Part shown: positions 25,282 to 34,491 of the stretch, one piece after another | Numbering within the stretch: the first letter of the stretch is position 1 | Layout: the number at the start of each line of letters is the position of its first letter | Source: Neisseria mucosa | GTDB lineage: Bacteria > Pseudomonadota > Gammaproteobacteria > Burkholderiales > Neisseriaceae | Assembly: GCF_003044445.1 (NCBI RefSeq) | Contig: NZ_POWX01000003.1 | Coordinates: 62,001 to 126,000, forward strand | DNA: 64,000 bases | Direction: 5' to 3' | Position numbers and translations under genes: made by a program | Notes under the pieces: generated by a model | The model's input: the letters and a program-made list of their open reading frames with translations, nothing else | The model's database searches: none | Told to the model about the DNA's origin: nothing

Positions 25282-26766
25282 ATGAGTCGAAAAAGCATTT
25301 TAGAACTGGACGCTAATGAAGCAAGGAAATTCTTTTTAAAACATGAAAGCTATTGCAACATTGATTTGCCAAAATATTTTTCATTCTCTGAATTATTAGA
25401 AAAAATATCTAATGAATATTCAGGGAAATCGTTGGGAGATTTTTCAGACAAAAAGAAAATGACGAATTTAGATGATGTGAATTATCTTTTATATGCCAAT
25501 AAAGATGGGAAATTATCATGGAGACCATTGCAGATTATAAATCCTTTAGTATATGTGGCATTAATACATAAAATTACTGAACAGAAAAATTGGGTAAAAA
25601 TACAGGCAAGATTTAAGAATTTTAGTAAAAATGAAAAAATAAAATGTTTAAGCATACCTGTTCAATCGGAAAATAAACAATCTGACAAAGCTCAGCAAAT
25701 TTCAAATTGGTGGGAACAAGTAGAACAGCAGTCTATTTTGCTCTCATTGGAGTATGACTACGTTTTTGATACAGATGTAGCAGATTGTTATGGTTCAATT
25801 TATACACACTCTATTGCCTGGGCTGTTGAGGGAAGAAAAAAAGCTAAAAATAATCGAAAAAATAATTTGCTTGGCAATTTTATAGATGCAACTATACAAA
25901 ATGCCCAGTATGGGCAGACTAATGGTATTCCACAAGGCTCCGTGTTGATGGACTTTATAGCTGAGATGGTCCTAGGTTATATAGATTTGATTCTCACAAT
26001 AGCGCTAAAAAAATGTAAAGTTAACCAGTATCAGATTTTACGTTATCGTGATGATTATCGAATTTTTGTTTGCAATTCTAATGATGGTGAGATGCTTCTG
26101 AAATTGCTTTCCGAAATTATGATGCCTTTTGGATTCAAGTTGAATTCAAACAAAACCAAAGGAAGCCAAGATGTTATTACTCAATCGATAAAAAAGGACA
26201 AACTAGCTTGGTTAGCTATTCCGCAAAATAATCGAATCAGTTTACAAAAGCAACTTTTGCTTATTAGACAACATAGTATTAATCATGCTAATTCTGGTAG
26301 TTTAAATACCGCCTTGAATAAATTTGATAAACAGATAGAAAGAATTAGAAATAAAAAAGGAAAAGTGCGTAATATAGAGCAGCTTATTAGTATTGCAACA
26401 GATATTGCATACCATAATCCGAAGGTAATACCAGTGTGCTGCGCAATCATTAGTAAATTACTTTCAGAATTGGATGATAGTAAGCATATATCTTTATTAG
26501 TTCATGAAAAATTAAGCAAAATGCCTAACTCAGGATTTGCACAAATTTGGCTGCAAAGGATGTTGAAAGATAATTTAAGTTATTTTAAATTTTCAGAAAA
26601 AATATGTGAATTGAAGAATAGTCAGATAAGTTTGTGGAATTACGACTGGGTAAATAGCCCGAGTATGTTAAATATATTGAAGAACACATCTATTTTCTTG
26701 CAAGCTGAATTTGATAAATTAGATAGTATTATTCCTAATAATGAAATTGACCTTTTTGATTATTAG
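25282..26766 (+). CDS. Reverse transcriptase inside the adaptation operon
   Basis: 494 residues. Reverse-transcriptase blocks are clear: motif A FDTDVADCYGSIY (162-174; Asp165 the likely metal ligand), motif B 'GIPQGSVLMDFIAEM' (215-229), motif C YRDDYRIF (255-262; Asp257, Asp258) and a following 'FGFKLNSNKTKGS' block. The C-terminal 200 residues are helical with no recognised domain; no maturase, Cas1 or Cas6 fusion is present. It lies on the same strand between cas4 and cas1. It is far more AT-rich than its neighbours and contains no DUS, suggesting later arrival. I recall surveys linking Abi-P2-like RTs to type I-C loci; that clade is my best guess. Confidence 0.92.
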   Translation: MSRKSILELDANEARKFFLKHESYCNIDLPKYFSFSELLEKISNEYSGKSLGDFSDKKKMTNLDDVNYLLYANKDGKLSWRPLQIINPLVYVALIHKITEQKNWVKIQARFKNFSKNEKIKCLSIPVQSENKQSDKAQQISNWWEQVEQQSILLSLEYDYVFDTDVADCYGSIYTHSIAWAVEGRKKAKNNRKNNLLGNFIDATIQNAQYGQTNGIPQGSVLMDFIAEMVLGYIDLILTIALKKCKVNQYQILRYRDDYRIFVCNSNDGEMLLKLLSEIMMPFGFKLNSNKTKGSQDVITQSIKKDKLAWLAIPQNNRISLQKQLLLIRQHSINHANSGSLNTALNKFDKQIERIRNKKGKVRNIEQLISIATDIAYHNPKVIPVCCAIISKLLSELDDSKHISLLVHEKLSKMPNSGFAQIWLQRMLKDNLSYFKFSEKICELKNSQISLWNYDWVNSPSMLNILKNTSIFLQAEFDKLDSIIPNNEIDLFDY

Positions 26767-26838
26767 TAAATAAATGTAGATACCTAATTTTCAGCTAATC
26801 CTCCAACAAAAGCAGAATCAAACCCCAAGGAGCCTCCC

Positions 26839-27852
26839 ATGCGCAAACTGCAAAATACGCTCTACATCACTACCCAAGGCAGCTATCTGCATAAGGAGCG
26901 GGAGACGCTGGTGGTGGAGCAGGAGCGTAAGAAGGTGGCGCAGTTGCCGGTGCATTCCATCGGCCATATTTTCTGTTTTGGGAATGTGCTGGTGTCGCCG
27001 TTTTTGCTGGGGTTTTGCGGTGAAAATAATGTGAATTTGGCGTTTTTTACCGAAAACGGACGTTTCTTGGGGCGGCTTCAGGGGCGGCAGAGCGGCAATG
27101 TGCTGCTGCGTCGGGCGCAGTATCGGGTGTCGGAGCAAAATCCCGTGCCGATTGCGCGCAACATCATTGCGGCGAAGATTCAGGCGAGTAAGCGGGTGCT
27201 TCAGCGGCAGATTCGCAATTACGGTGAGAATGCGGCGATTCAAAGTGCGGCCGATGCTTTGAACATTTCGCTGCGGCAGTTGAAGGGCGCGGCGGAGCTG
27301 GACGTGGTGCGCGGCATTGAAGGTGATGCAGCGGCGCGTTATTTCGGCGTGTTCGGGCAGCTTTTGAGCGAAAAAAGCGGCTTTTCTTTTGACGGGCGCA
27401 ACCGCCGCCCGCCTAGAGACGGGGTGAATGCGCTATTGTCGTTTGTGTACAGCATCTTGGGTAAGGACATCAGCGGCTCGCTGCAAGGCGTGGGACTGGA
27501 CCCGCAGGTAGGTTTTCTGCACGCCGACCGGCCGGGGCGCGACAGTTTGGCGCAGGATATTTTGGAAGAATTCCGCGCGTGGTGGGCGGACAGATTGGTG
27601 CTTTCACTAATTAACCGAGGGCAAATCAAACCGCAGGATTTTGTTACCGAGGCAAGCGGCACGGTAAGCCTAAAAGCCGATGCGCGTAAGCTGTTGTTCC
27701 AAGCCTTGCAGGCGAAAAAGCAGGAGAAAATCGTGCATCCGTTTTTAGGCGAGGAAGTGGAAATCGGCTTGCTGCCGTATATTCAGGCGATGCTGTTGGC
27801 GCGGCACTTGCGCGGAGATTTGGCGGAATATCCGCCGTTTTTGATGAGATAG
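26839..27852 (+). CDS. cas1: Cas1 integrase
   Basis: 337 residues, type I-C Cas1. It opens 'MRKLQNTLYITTQGSYLHKE' and carries VHSIGHIFCFGN and the central LRGIEG-type element (VRGIEGDAAARYFGVF) with the catalytic Glu. 'LHADRPGRDSLAQDILEEFR' supplies the conserved His and Asp. The C-terminal half is helical. With Cas2 it inserts new spacers at the leader end. A CAAGGAG site precedes the ATG. The gene stands 72 bases after the RT and about 75 before cas2, with a DUS-rich spacer between. Confidence 0.96.
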   Translation: MRKLQNTLYITTQGSYLHKERETLVVEQERKKVAQLPVHSIGHIFCFGNVLVSPFLLGFCGENNVNLAFFTENGRFLGRLQGRQSGNVLLRRAQYRVSEQNPVPIARNIIAAKIQASKRVLQRQIRNYGENAAIQSAADALNISLRQLKGAAELDVVRGIEGDAAARYFGVFGQLLSEKSGFSFDGRNRRPPRDGVNALLSFVYSILGKDISGSLQGVGLDPQVGFLHADRPGRDSLAQDILEEFRAWWADRLVLSLINRGQIKPQDFVTEASGTVSLKADARKLLFQALQAKKQEKIVHPFLGEEVEIGLLPYIQAMLLARHLRGDLAEYPPFLMR

Positions 27853-27926
27853 GTTTGCAGGCTGCCTGAAAACGGGTTGGCTGCTTTCAGACGACCTCTA
27901 AAGCAGCCTGCACATGGGAATACAAA

Positions 27927-28220
27927 ATGCTGATGCTGATTACTTACGATATTTCGCTGGAAGACGCAGAAGGACAGGCAAGGCTGCGGCGCGTGGCAAA
28001 ATTGTGTCTGGACTACGGCGTGCGCGTGCAATATTCGGTGTTCGAATGCGACATTGCGCCCGACCAGTGGGTTGTTTTAAAGGACAAACTTTTGAAAACC
28101 TACAACCCCGAAACCGACAGCCTGCGCTTTTACCATCTGGGCAGCAAATGGCGGTGCAAAGTGGAACACCACGGCGCAAAACCGGCGGTGGATGTGTTTA
28201 AGGATACGTTGATTGTGTGA
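27927..28220 (+). CDS. cas2: Cas2, structural partner of Cas1
   Basis: 97 residues, a standard Cas2 ferredoxin-like fold: MLMLITYDISLED (Asp8 region), then a helix, 'CLDYGVRVQYSVFECDI', and 'LRFYHLGSKWRCKVEHHGAK'. It bridges two Cas1 dimers to form the integration complex. An upstream in-frame start at 27914 belongs to another frame; the chosen start restores the MLMLITYD opening. The CRISPR leader begins just after its stop. Confidence 0.95.
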   Translation: MLMLITYDISLEDAEGQARLRRVAKLCLDYGVRVQYSVFECDIAPDQWVVLKDKLLKTYNPETDSLRFYHLGSKWRCKVEHHGAKPAVDVFKDTLIV

Positions 28221-28409
28221 ATCGCCAACCTACGGTTCTCATGAAAATGCGGCAGGGTTGGCGAATTGGGATTGTTCTTTAACAATCAGGATATTGCGAA
28301 TGCGGGTGTAACGGAAAAGGCTGTGTTATACTCGCGTTCGCGCTTTTCTTGGGAGCTTAGCGAACTCGGGGCTGCGAAACCTGATGGAGCAAGGCTTTTG
28401 AGAGAGGCC
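28221..28409 (+). promoter_or_regulatory. CRISPR leader
   Basis: A 189-bp non-coding segment between cas2 and the first repeat. Its identity as the leader side is supported because repeats near 28.4 kb are uniform while those near 32 kb are degenerate. It has a TTCTTTAACAAT segment (near 28274) and an extended -10 promoter candidate TGTTATACT at 28324-28332, about 78 bases before repeat 1, that could drive the pre-crRNA. No good -35 is visible. Confidence 0.65.
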
Positions 28410-31400
28410 CAGCCGCCTTCAGGCGGCTGTGTGTTGAAACGTCTTCCAATAGACTTACACGGACACCGTATTTGCAGCCGCCTTCAGGCGGCTGTGTGTT
28501 GAAACGCCACCATCCTCTTTGACACGATCCGAAATGCGCCAGCCGCCTTCAGGCGGCTGTGTGTTGAAACTTGCATTGTGTCGCTGTATCGTTCATAATC
28601 GCCCAGCCGCCTTCAGGCGGCTGTGTGTTGAAACGCTTTGTCGTAGATACGGCAATAACAAGATGAACAGCCGCCTTCAGGCGGCTGTGTGTTGAAACTG
28701 ATAGATGAAGTAGCGGAAAGAGTAGATATAGACAGCCGCCTTCAGGCGGCTGTGTGTTGAAACATCTTTATAAATAGGCTCAAGACCCCACACAAATCAG
28801 CCGCCTTCAGGCGGCTGTGTGTTGAAACAGCTATAGGTTTTGTATGACGAGATGTATATCCCAGCCGCCTTCAGGCGGCTGTGTGTTGAAACTTGTACGT
28901 CCTGATCAACTCGGAACGGAAGAAGAACAGCCGCCTTCAGGCGGCTGTGTGTTGAAACCTTGAGACGAATAGCAGGAACAACCCGATTTTCCGCCAGCCG
29001 CCTTCAGGCGGCTGTGTGTTGAAACTCAAAGTAAACGAAGCCATCAAACGCGCACACATCGGCGCAGCCGCCTTCAGGCGGCTGTGTGTTGAAACTCAAA
29101 GGGTCGGTTCGATCATCAGCGTGCCGGCAACGGGGACAGCCGCCTTCAGGCGGCTGTGTGTTGAAACTCAAAGAGAACGAAGAAGAAACTAATGAATCGA
29201 TGCAGCCGCCTTCAGGCGGCTGTGTGTTGAAACTCTGGAAAATGCCATCCGTCGCGATATAGCCGTCAGCCGCCTTCAGGCGGCTGTGTGTTGAAACCGA
29301 ATGGCACAGTAGTAACCCTCGGCCCTGCAACCAGCCGCCTTCAGGCGGCTGTGTGTTGAAACATAAAAAAATGAGGATCCATCATAGCCCCTACCTCAGC
29401 CGCCTTCAGGCGGCTGTGTGTTGAAACTGGATACGGCGCGACTTACCAAACAGAACAAGGACCAGCCGCCTTCAGGCGGCTGTGTGTTGAAACGTGTAGC
29501 GGGATAAGCGGCTCAGCGCCAATTCCATCAGCCGCCTTCAGGCGGCTGTGTGTTGAAACATTGCTTCAGGAATCCCCGCCAATCCGAGCAATCCAGCCGC
29601 CTTCAGGCGGCTGTGTGTTGAAACAGCCATATCCTTATAGGTTTTAATCTCACGTTCGGCAGCCGCCTTCAGGCGGCTGTGTGTTGAAACTTTCGTGGAA
29701 TGAAAAGCTGATTTGGTCGATAAAGCAGCCGCCTTCAGGCGGCTGTGTGTTGAAACTGTTTCGCCGTTGAAAACACGCTCAAGCGCATCGCCAGCCGCCT
29801 TCAGGCGGCTGTGTGTTGAAACCAAAGTCGGCGGTTTTGCTCGACGCTCCGTTTGCAGCCGCCTTCAGGCGGCTGTGTGTTGAAACCAAAGCGCGATCAG
29901 CTTGTCGTATTTGCGCGCCGCCGTCCAGCCGCCTTCAGGCGGCTGTGTGTTGAAACCAAAGAGTCCAACACCGACCGCTCCACAGCACGGCAGCCGCCTT
30001 CAGGCGGCTGTGTGTTGAAACACATTACCGCGCGACTCCTGCATCGACAATGCAGCAGCCGCCTTCAGGCGGCTGTGTGTTGAAACCTGAAGGGCATGAC
30101 ATTAAAGATATGAATGTTTGCAGCCGCCTTCAGGCGGCTGTGTGTTGAAACAAGTGCTACGAGCGTTTGGCTTTGGCTGTTTACCCAGCCGCCTTCAGGC
30201 GGCTGTGTGTTGAAACTTCTTCGAAATTCCCATAATCTGTAATGTATAAACAGCCGCCTTCAGGCGGCTGTGTGTTGAAACAGGCGGAGTGCCGTTATAA
30301 AGCTTACGGAAAACCAGCCGCCTTCAGGCGGCTGTGTGTTGAAACCATCGAATTGATACGGCCATGCAAGCGGCCAAACCAGCCGCCTTCAGGCGGCTGT
30401 GTGTTGAAACAGAATAATTCTGTTGTCTGCGGTTGATTTCCTGACCAGCCGCCTTCAGGCGGCTGTGTGTTGAAACACGCTGGGAAGTCCGATATAAATC
30501 TACCAAAGTCGCAGCCGCCTTCAGGCGGCTGTGTGTTGAAACATGATAACCGCCTTCAAATTCTTCGGCAGAATAACAGCCGCCTTCAGGCGGCTGTGTG
30601 TTGAAACATAGACATTCTGGCATTGATATTATTTTGATAACCAGCCGCCTTCAGGCGGCTGTGTGTTGAAACTTTTTCGGGCAATTCGTCGCATGCCAAA
30701 ATGTTCAGCCACCTTCAGGCGGCTGTGTGTTGAAACGGCTTGCTTCGCTTCAACCGGTTCTACCGCTTCGGCAGCCGCCTTCAGGCGGCTGTGTGTTGAA
30801 ACCCGTGCCTGAGTACGCACTTAAATCGATGACCTTCAGCCGCCTTCAGGCGGCTGTGTGTTGAAACACACTGGACATTACCGCAATCGGCGATATGGAC
30901 TTGCAGCCGCCTTCAGGCGGCTGTGTGTTGAAACCGCCCAAATCGTTTATGCATATAGGGTTGTTAAACCAGCCGCCTTCAGGCGGCTGTGTGTTGAAAC
31001 AGTTCAGTATGATGAGACGACACCGCACTTGCAGGCCAGCCGCCTTCAGGCGGCTGTGTGTTGAAACGCCTAACGGCGTACCATACAAACCACAGACTAA
31101 CCAGCCGCCTTCAGGCGGCTGTGTGTTGAAACGATTTGTTTTTCCATCGCCTGACGCTGACCTGCAACAGCCGCCTTCAGGCGGCTGTGTGTTGAAACTC
31201 TTCGATGGCAGCGGTGCCATCTACCATAGCATTGCAGCCGCCTTCAGGCGGCTGTGTGTTGAAACCTTTTGACGGAGGTCTTTATAAAGTACGCTTCGTC
31301 AGCCGCCTTCAGGCGGCTGTGTGTTGAAACCGGCAGGAAAACGCGATTGAATGGCAGCGTTTGCAGCAGCCGCCTTCAGGCGGCTGTGTGTTGAAACCCC

Positions 31401-32168
31401 AATCTTGATGTGGAACAGTTTGCCAAAGTATCAGCCGCCTTCAGGCGGCTGTGTGTTGAAACGCACGTCATCGCGACGGCTGACTTTATCCCAAAATCAG
31501 CCGCCTTCAGGCGGCTGTGTGTTGAAACTCCACCGCCGCCCATCACGCCCTTACTCTCGCCCCAGCCGCCTTCAGGCGGCTGTGTGTTGAAACAAAGGCA
31601 TATTTAAGCCATTGAATAGACTTGCTCATCAGCCGCCTTCAGGCGGCTGTGTGTTGAAACCACAAGATCCGATCCGTGATGTCTTGGCCGCGTCAGCCGC
31701 CTTCAGGCGGCTGTGTGTTGAAACCAAAAAAACCGGTCTGGCAACGGTAGGAGGGTCCAGCCGCCTTCAGGCGGCTGTGTGTTGAAACTGGCGTGACAAC
31801 AACAACACAGAGACTGTATTGCCAGCCGCCTTCAGGCGGCTGTGTGTTGAAACAGGCTTGCTTTGTGCTTCCTGATGAGTTGTATTATACCCAGCCGCCT
31901 TCAGGCGGCTGTGTGTTGAAACACAAATTGGAGACCAAGAAAACAAATGTCGTCCAAACCAGCCGCCCTCGGGCGGCTGTGTGTTGAAACCATAGATATG
32001 ATAGTGATTTTATAGAAATTCAGCCAGCCGCCTTCGGGCGGCTGTGTGTTGAAACAGACGACCTCTACCGTACTGGCGATTGATTTTGCCAGCCGCCTTC
32101 AGGCGACTGCGTGTTGAAACCCTTAGCCGAGGGAGCAGATGTAGAGGCGCAGGCCCAGCCGTCTTCAG
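28410..32168 (+). CRISPR. Type I-C CRISPR array, 57 full repeats plus one truncated
   Basis: The repeat is 31 bp, starting CAGCCGCCTTCAGGCGGCTG and ending TGTGTTGAAAC. The first part is a near-perfect hairpin and the GAAAC end is typical of type I-C. I counted full repeats starting at 28410, 28475, 28540 and so on to 32090, and a truncated one at 32156. There are 57 spacers, mostly 33-36 bp; 39-41 bp spacers occur at 29026, 29096 and 29887. Repeats are identical except one at 30706 (a G-to-A change in the stem) and the last four, at 31960, 32025, 32090 and 32156, which decay. This places the leader at the cas2 side. No two spacers are full duplicates. Confidence 0.98.
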
Positions 32169-32504
32169 CTAACCATATATCGAAGCCGGACGGTGCTTTC
32201 CTGATTTAAACCGTCTGTAACCATCTGCTTTTTGATGGTTATCTCTGAAAAATTATCTTTGGAATAGGAAATCGTTAATCCATCAAATCTCTGTCTTTCA
32301 GACGATTGAAATCGGATTTGTTCTATTCTGATTAAATCGGATTTTTCCAGCTTCGGGCTGCCGGATAAATTTGATGCAATGCAGGGTTTGATTGGCAAGG
32401 GGCTGGATAAAAATGGCAGCTTTGTTATAATAAAACTACTGGCAGTTACATACTTTTCTTGGCATTGCGCCGTTTTATTCATATTAACGAAAGAGGAAAA
32501 CAAA
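32169..32504. other. Non-coding flank beyond the CRISPR array
   Basis: This stretch follows the decayed terminal repeat. An open reading frame on the minus strand ends inside the truncated repeat but has no family resemblance. A TATAAT at 32426-32431 lies about 75 bases ahead of the next gene and may be its -10 box. Otherwise nothing is recognised. Confidence 0.45.
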
Positions 32505-32723
32505 ATGTTTCCAGAATATCGCGATTTAATTTCCAAATTAAAACAAGAAGACGCTCACTTCGCCCGTCTGTTTGACGAGCATAATGAGTTGGACGATAAG
32601 ATTACAGGTTTGGTTAATAATCCTGTTACCAGCGGTGCTGATGAGATTGAAGAGCTGAAAAAAGCCAAATTGAAACTGAAAGACGAGTTGTACGCTTTGT
32701 TGCAAAAGGCTTCAGGTAAGTAA
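32505..32723 (+). CDS. YdcH/DUF465 family small protein
   Basis: 72 residues, helical and charged: 'MFPEYRDLISKLKQEDAHFA' then RLFDEHNELDDKI, the DUF465 (YdcH) signature, and a second helix LKKAKLKLKDELYALL. Two helices probably form a hairpin coiled coil. The role is unknown. The start is the ATG at 32505 with a GAGGAAAA site; a longer in-frame reading upstream lacks one. A DUS hairpin ends the unit. Confidence 0.9.
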   Translation: MFPEYRDLISKLKQEDAHFARLFDEHNELDDKITGLVNNPVTSGADEIEELKKAKLKLKDELYALLQKASGK

Positions 32724-32737
32724 TCGGGATTTGAATA

Positions 32738-32775
32738 AGGTCGTCTGAAACCGGATTTCGGTTTTCAGACGACCT
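32738..32775. terminator. DUS-pair hairpin between ydcH-like gene and cysG
   Basis: AGGTCGTCTGAA (32738-32749) pairs with TTCAGACGACCT (32764-32775), followed by TTTT. It lies between two convergent genes. Confidence 0.8.
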
Positions 32776-32806
32776 TTTGTTTATTGAAACAATTTGAAAC
32801 AACGCT

Positions 32807-34222
32807 TCAGGCGGCTTGTTCGTGCATCGTGTGAAGGCGGCTTTGCGCAGGATTTTCTTGAAACCATTTCAATTCGTCGCGCAGGGAAACGACTTCGCCG
32901 ATGACGATCAACGCGGGGCGCGGGGCGTTTTCTGCCAACTCGGACAGGTTTTTCAGACGACCTGTCACGACGCTTTGATGCGGGAGCGTGCCGTTGGAGA
33001 CGATGGCGACAGGCGTGTCGCCGCTGCGTCCGTGTGCCATCAGTTTTTCGGCGGTTTCGGCGGCTTTGAGCGTCCCCATATAGACGACTAGGGTTTGGTT
33101 GTCGAGGGCGAGCGTGCGCCAGTCGGGTTGGTGGCCGTCGTGTTTGCTGTGTCCGGTCACGAAGAGTGCGCTTTGGGCGCAGTCGCGGTGCGTCAGGGGG
33201 ATGCCTGCGTAGGCGGTCGCGCCCAGTGCGGCGGTGATGCCGGGGATGATGCGGTATGGGATGTTTGCCTGCCGCAAGGCTTGGGCTTCTTCGCCGCCGC
33301 GCCCAAAAACGAAGGGGTCGCCGCCTTTGAGTCGGACGACGCGCAAACCGCGTCGGGCGTATTCGACAAGAAGGCGGTTGGTTTCTTCTTGCTGGACGTG
33401 GTGCGAACCTGCGCGTTTGCCGACGCTGATTTTGTCCGCGTCCTTGCGCACCATGCTTAAGACGTCGTCTGAAACCAAAGCGTCGTGGAACACGACATCC
33501 GCCGCCTGTATCGCCTGCAAGGCGTGCAAGGTGAGCAGTCCGGCATCGCCGGGTCCTGCGCCGACTAGGACGACTTCGCCTTTTGCCGCGCCGAAGCCGT
33601 CCAGCTGCGCGGCAAGCTCTGCTTCGGCGGCATCGAGATTGCCTTGTGCGGCGAGTGCGTTAAAACGGCTGTCGAACAGGTTTTCCCAAAAACGGCGGCG
33701 GTTTGCCGTGCCTTTGATTTTGGCTTTGACCGCATTGCGCCATTTGCCCGCGAGTGCCGCCATTTGACCGGTGTGCAGCGGGATGAGCGTTTCGATGATT
33801 TGCCGCCACTTGCGCGCTAAAACAGGGGCAGTCGCGCCGCTGGAGACGGCGATTTTGAGCGGGCTGCGGTCGATGACGGCGGGGACGGTGAAGGAACACA
33901 AATCCGCGGTATCGACGGGGTTGCAGAGCTTAGCCCGCCGCTCCGCCGCTTGGAAAATGCGGCGGTTGAAGGCGTAATCGTCGGTGGCGGCGACGGCGAA
34001 AAATACGTCGTCCAAATCGTCCTCGTGAAATTCGCTGCCCAGCCATTCGATTTTGCCTTCGTCCGCCCATTTTTGAAAAACGGGATTGAGTTCGCGGGCG
34101 ACAACCCTGACCGCAGCCCCTGCCTGCAACAGGCTTTCGGCTTTGCGTTCCGCTACTTTGCCCGCACCCGTCAGTAGGACGGGACGGCCGTTTAAATCGG
34201 CAAACAGGGGATAATGGTTCAT
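32807..34222 (-). CDS. cysG: Siroheme synthase CysG
   Basis: 471 residues, trifunctional. Residues 1-about 150 form the NAD-dependent precorrin-2 dehydrogenase/ferrochelatase (LTGAGKVAERKAESLLQAGA; 'LCNPVDTADLCSFTVPAVID'). Residues about 215-455 form the uroporphyrinogen-III C-methyltransferase (VGAGPGDAGLLTLHAL; 'VRLKGGDPFVFGRGGEEAQAL'; 'GITAALGATAYAGIPLTHRD'). It makes siroheme for sulfite reductase. Length equals that of the enterobacterial enzyme. It faces away from cysD, with a shared 270-bp intergenic region. Confidence 0.96.
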   Translation of the reverse strand: MNHYPLFADLNGRPVLLTGAGKVAERKAESLLQAGAAVRVVARELNPVFQKWADEGKIEWLGSEFHEDDLDDVFFAVAATDDYAFNRRIFQAAERRAKLCNPVDTADLCSFTVPAVIDRSPLKIAVSSGATAPVLARKWRQIIETLIPLHTGQMAALAGKWRNAVKAKIKGTANRRRFWENLFDSRFNALAAQGNLDAAEAELAAQLDGFGAAKGEVVLVGAGPGDAGLLTLHALQAIQAADVVFHDALVSDDVLSMVRKDADKISVGKRAGSHHVQQEETNRLLVEYARRGLRVVRLKGGDPFVFGRGGEEAQALRQANIPYRIIPGITAALGATAYAGIPLTHRDCAQSALFVTGHSKHDGHQPDWRTLALDNQTLVVYMGTLKAAETAEKLMAHGRSGDTPVAIVSNGTLPHQSVVTGRLKNLSELAENAPRPALIVIGEVVSLRDELKWFQENPAQSRLHTMHEQAA

Positions 34223-34491
34223 GGCGTGTTCTCTTATTAAGCTATCGTGCCGCCCATCTTAAAATCCCGCAGGCTTTGGCGGAAAGAATGGTTTTTGCTT
34301 ATCTTATCGAGTTTGGTTATATGTGCCGTTTCCGTTGCCGTGTGGCAAAAAGGTCGTCTGAAAACGGTAATCCCCTTTCAGACGACCCCCAATATAACGA
34401 AATCATCTTTGCTTCAAACAAACCATTCTTTCCGTTTTTCAGACGACCTCTTTAGAGTACCGCCTATCCGAGTTTTGCCAAAGAGAACAAT
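34223..34491. promoter_or_regulatory. Divergent cysG/cysD intergenic region with DUS hairpin
   Basis: It carries AGGTCGTCTGAA near 34351 paired with TTCAGACGACC near 34378, plus a third inverse DUS near 34438. Both cys genes start from its ends, so their promoters must be here. No CysB-like or -35/-10 site could be fixed. Confidence 0.45.

Noticed and set aside
28221..28409. Searching the leader for a tracrRNA
   Set aside because: This is a type I-C system with Cas5c processing; no tracrRNA is expected and no anti-repeat was seen.
29004..31987. Several open frames across the CRISPR array with repeated QPPSGGCVLK or VSTHSRLKAA text
   Set aside because: They are translations of the 31-bp repeat and spacers, not genes.
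32165..32536. A 123-codon minus-strand frame after the array
   Set aside because: It has no family resemblance, overlaps the ydcH-like gene start and ends in the decayed repeat; chance is more likely.
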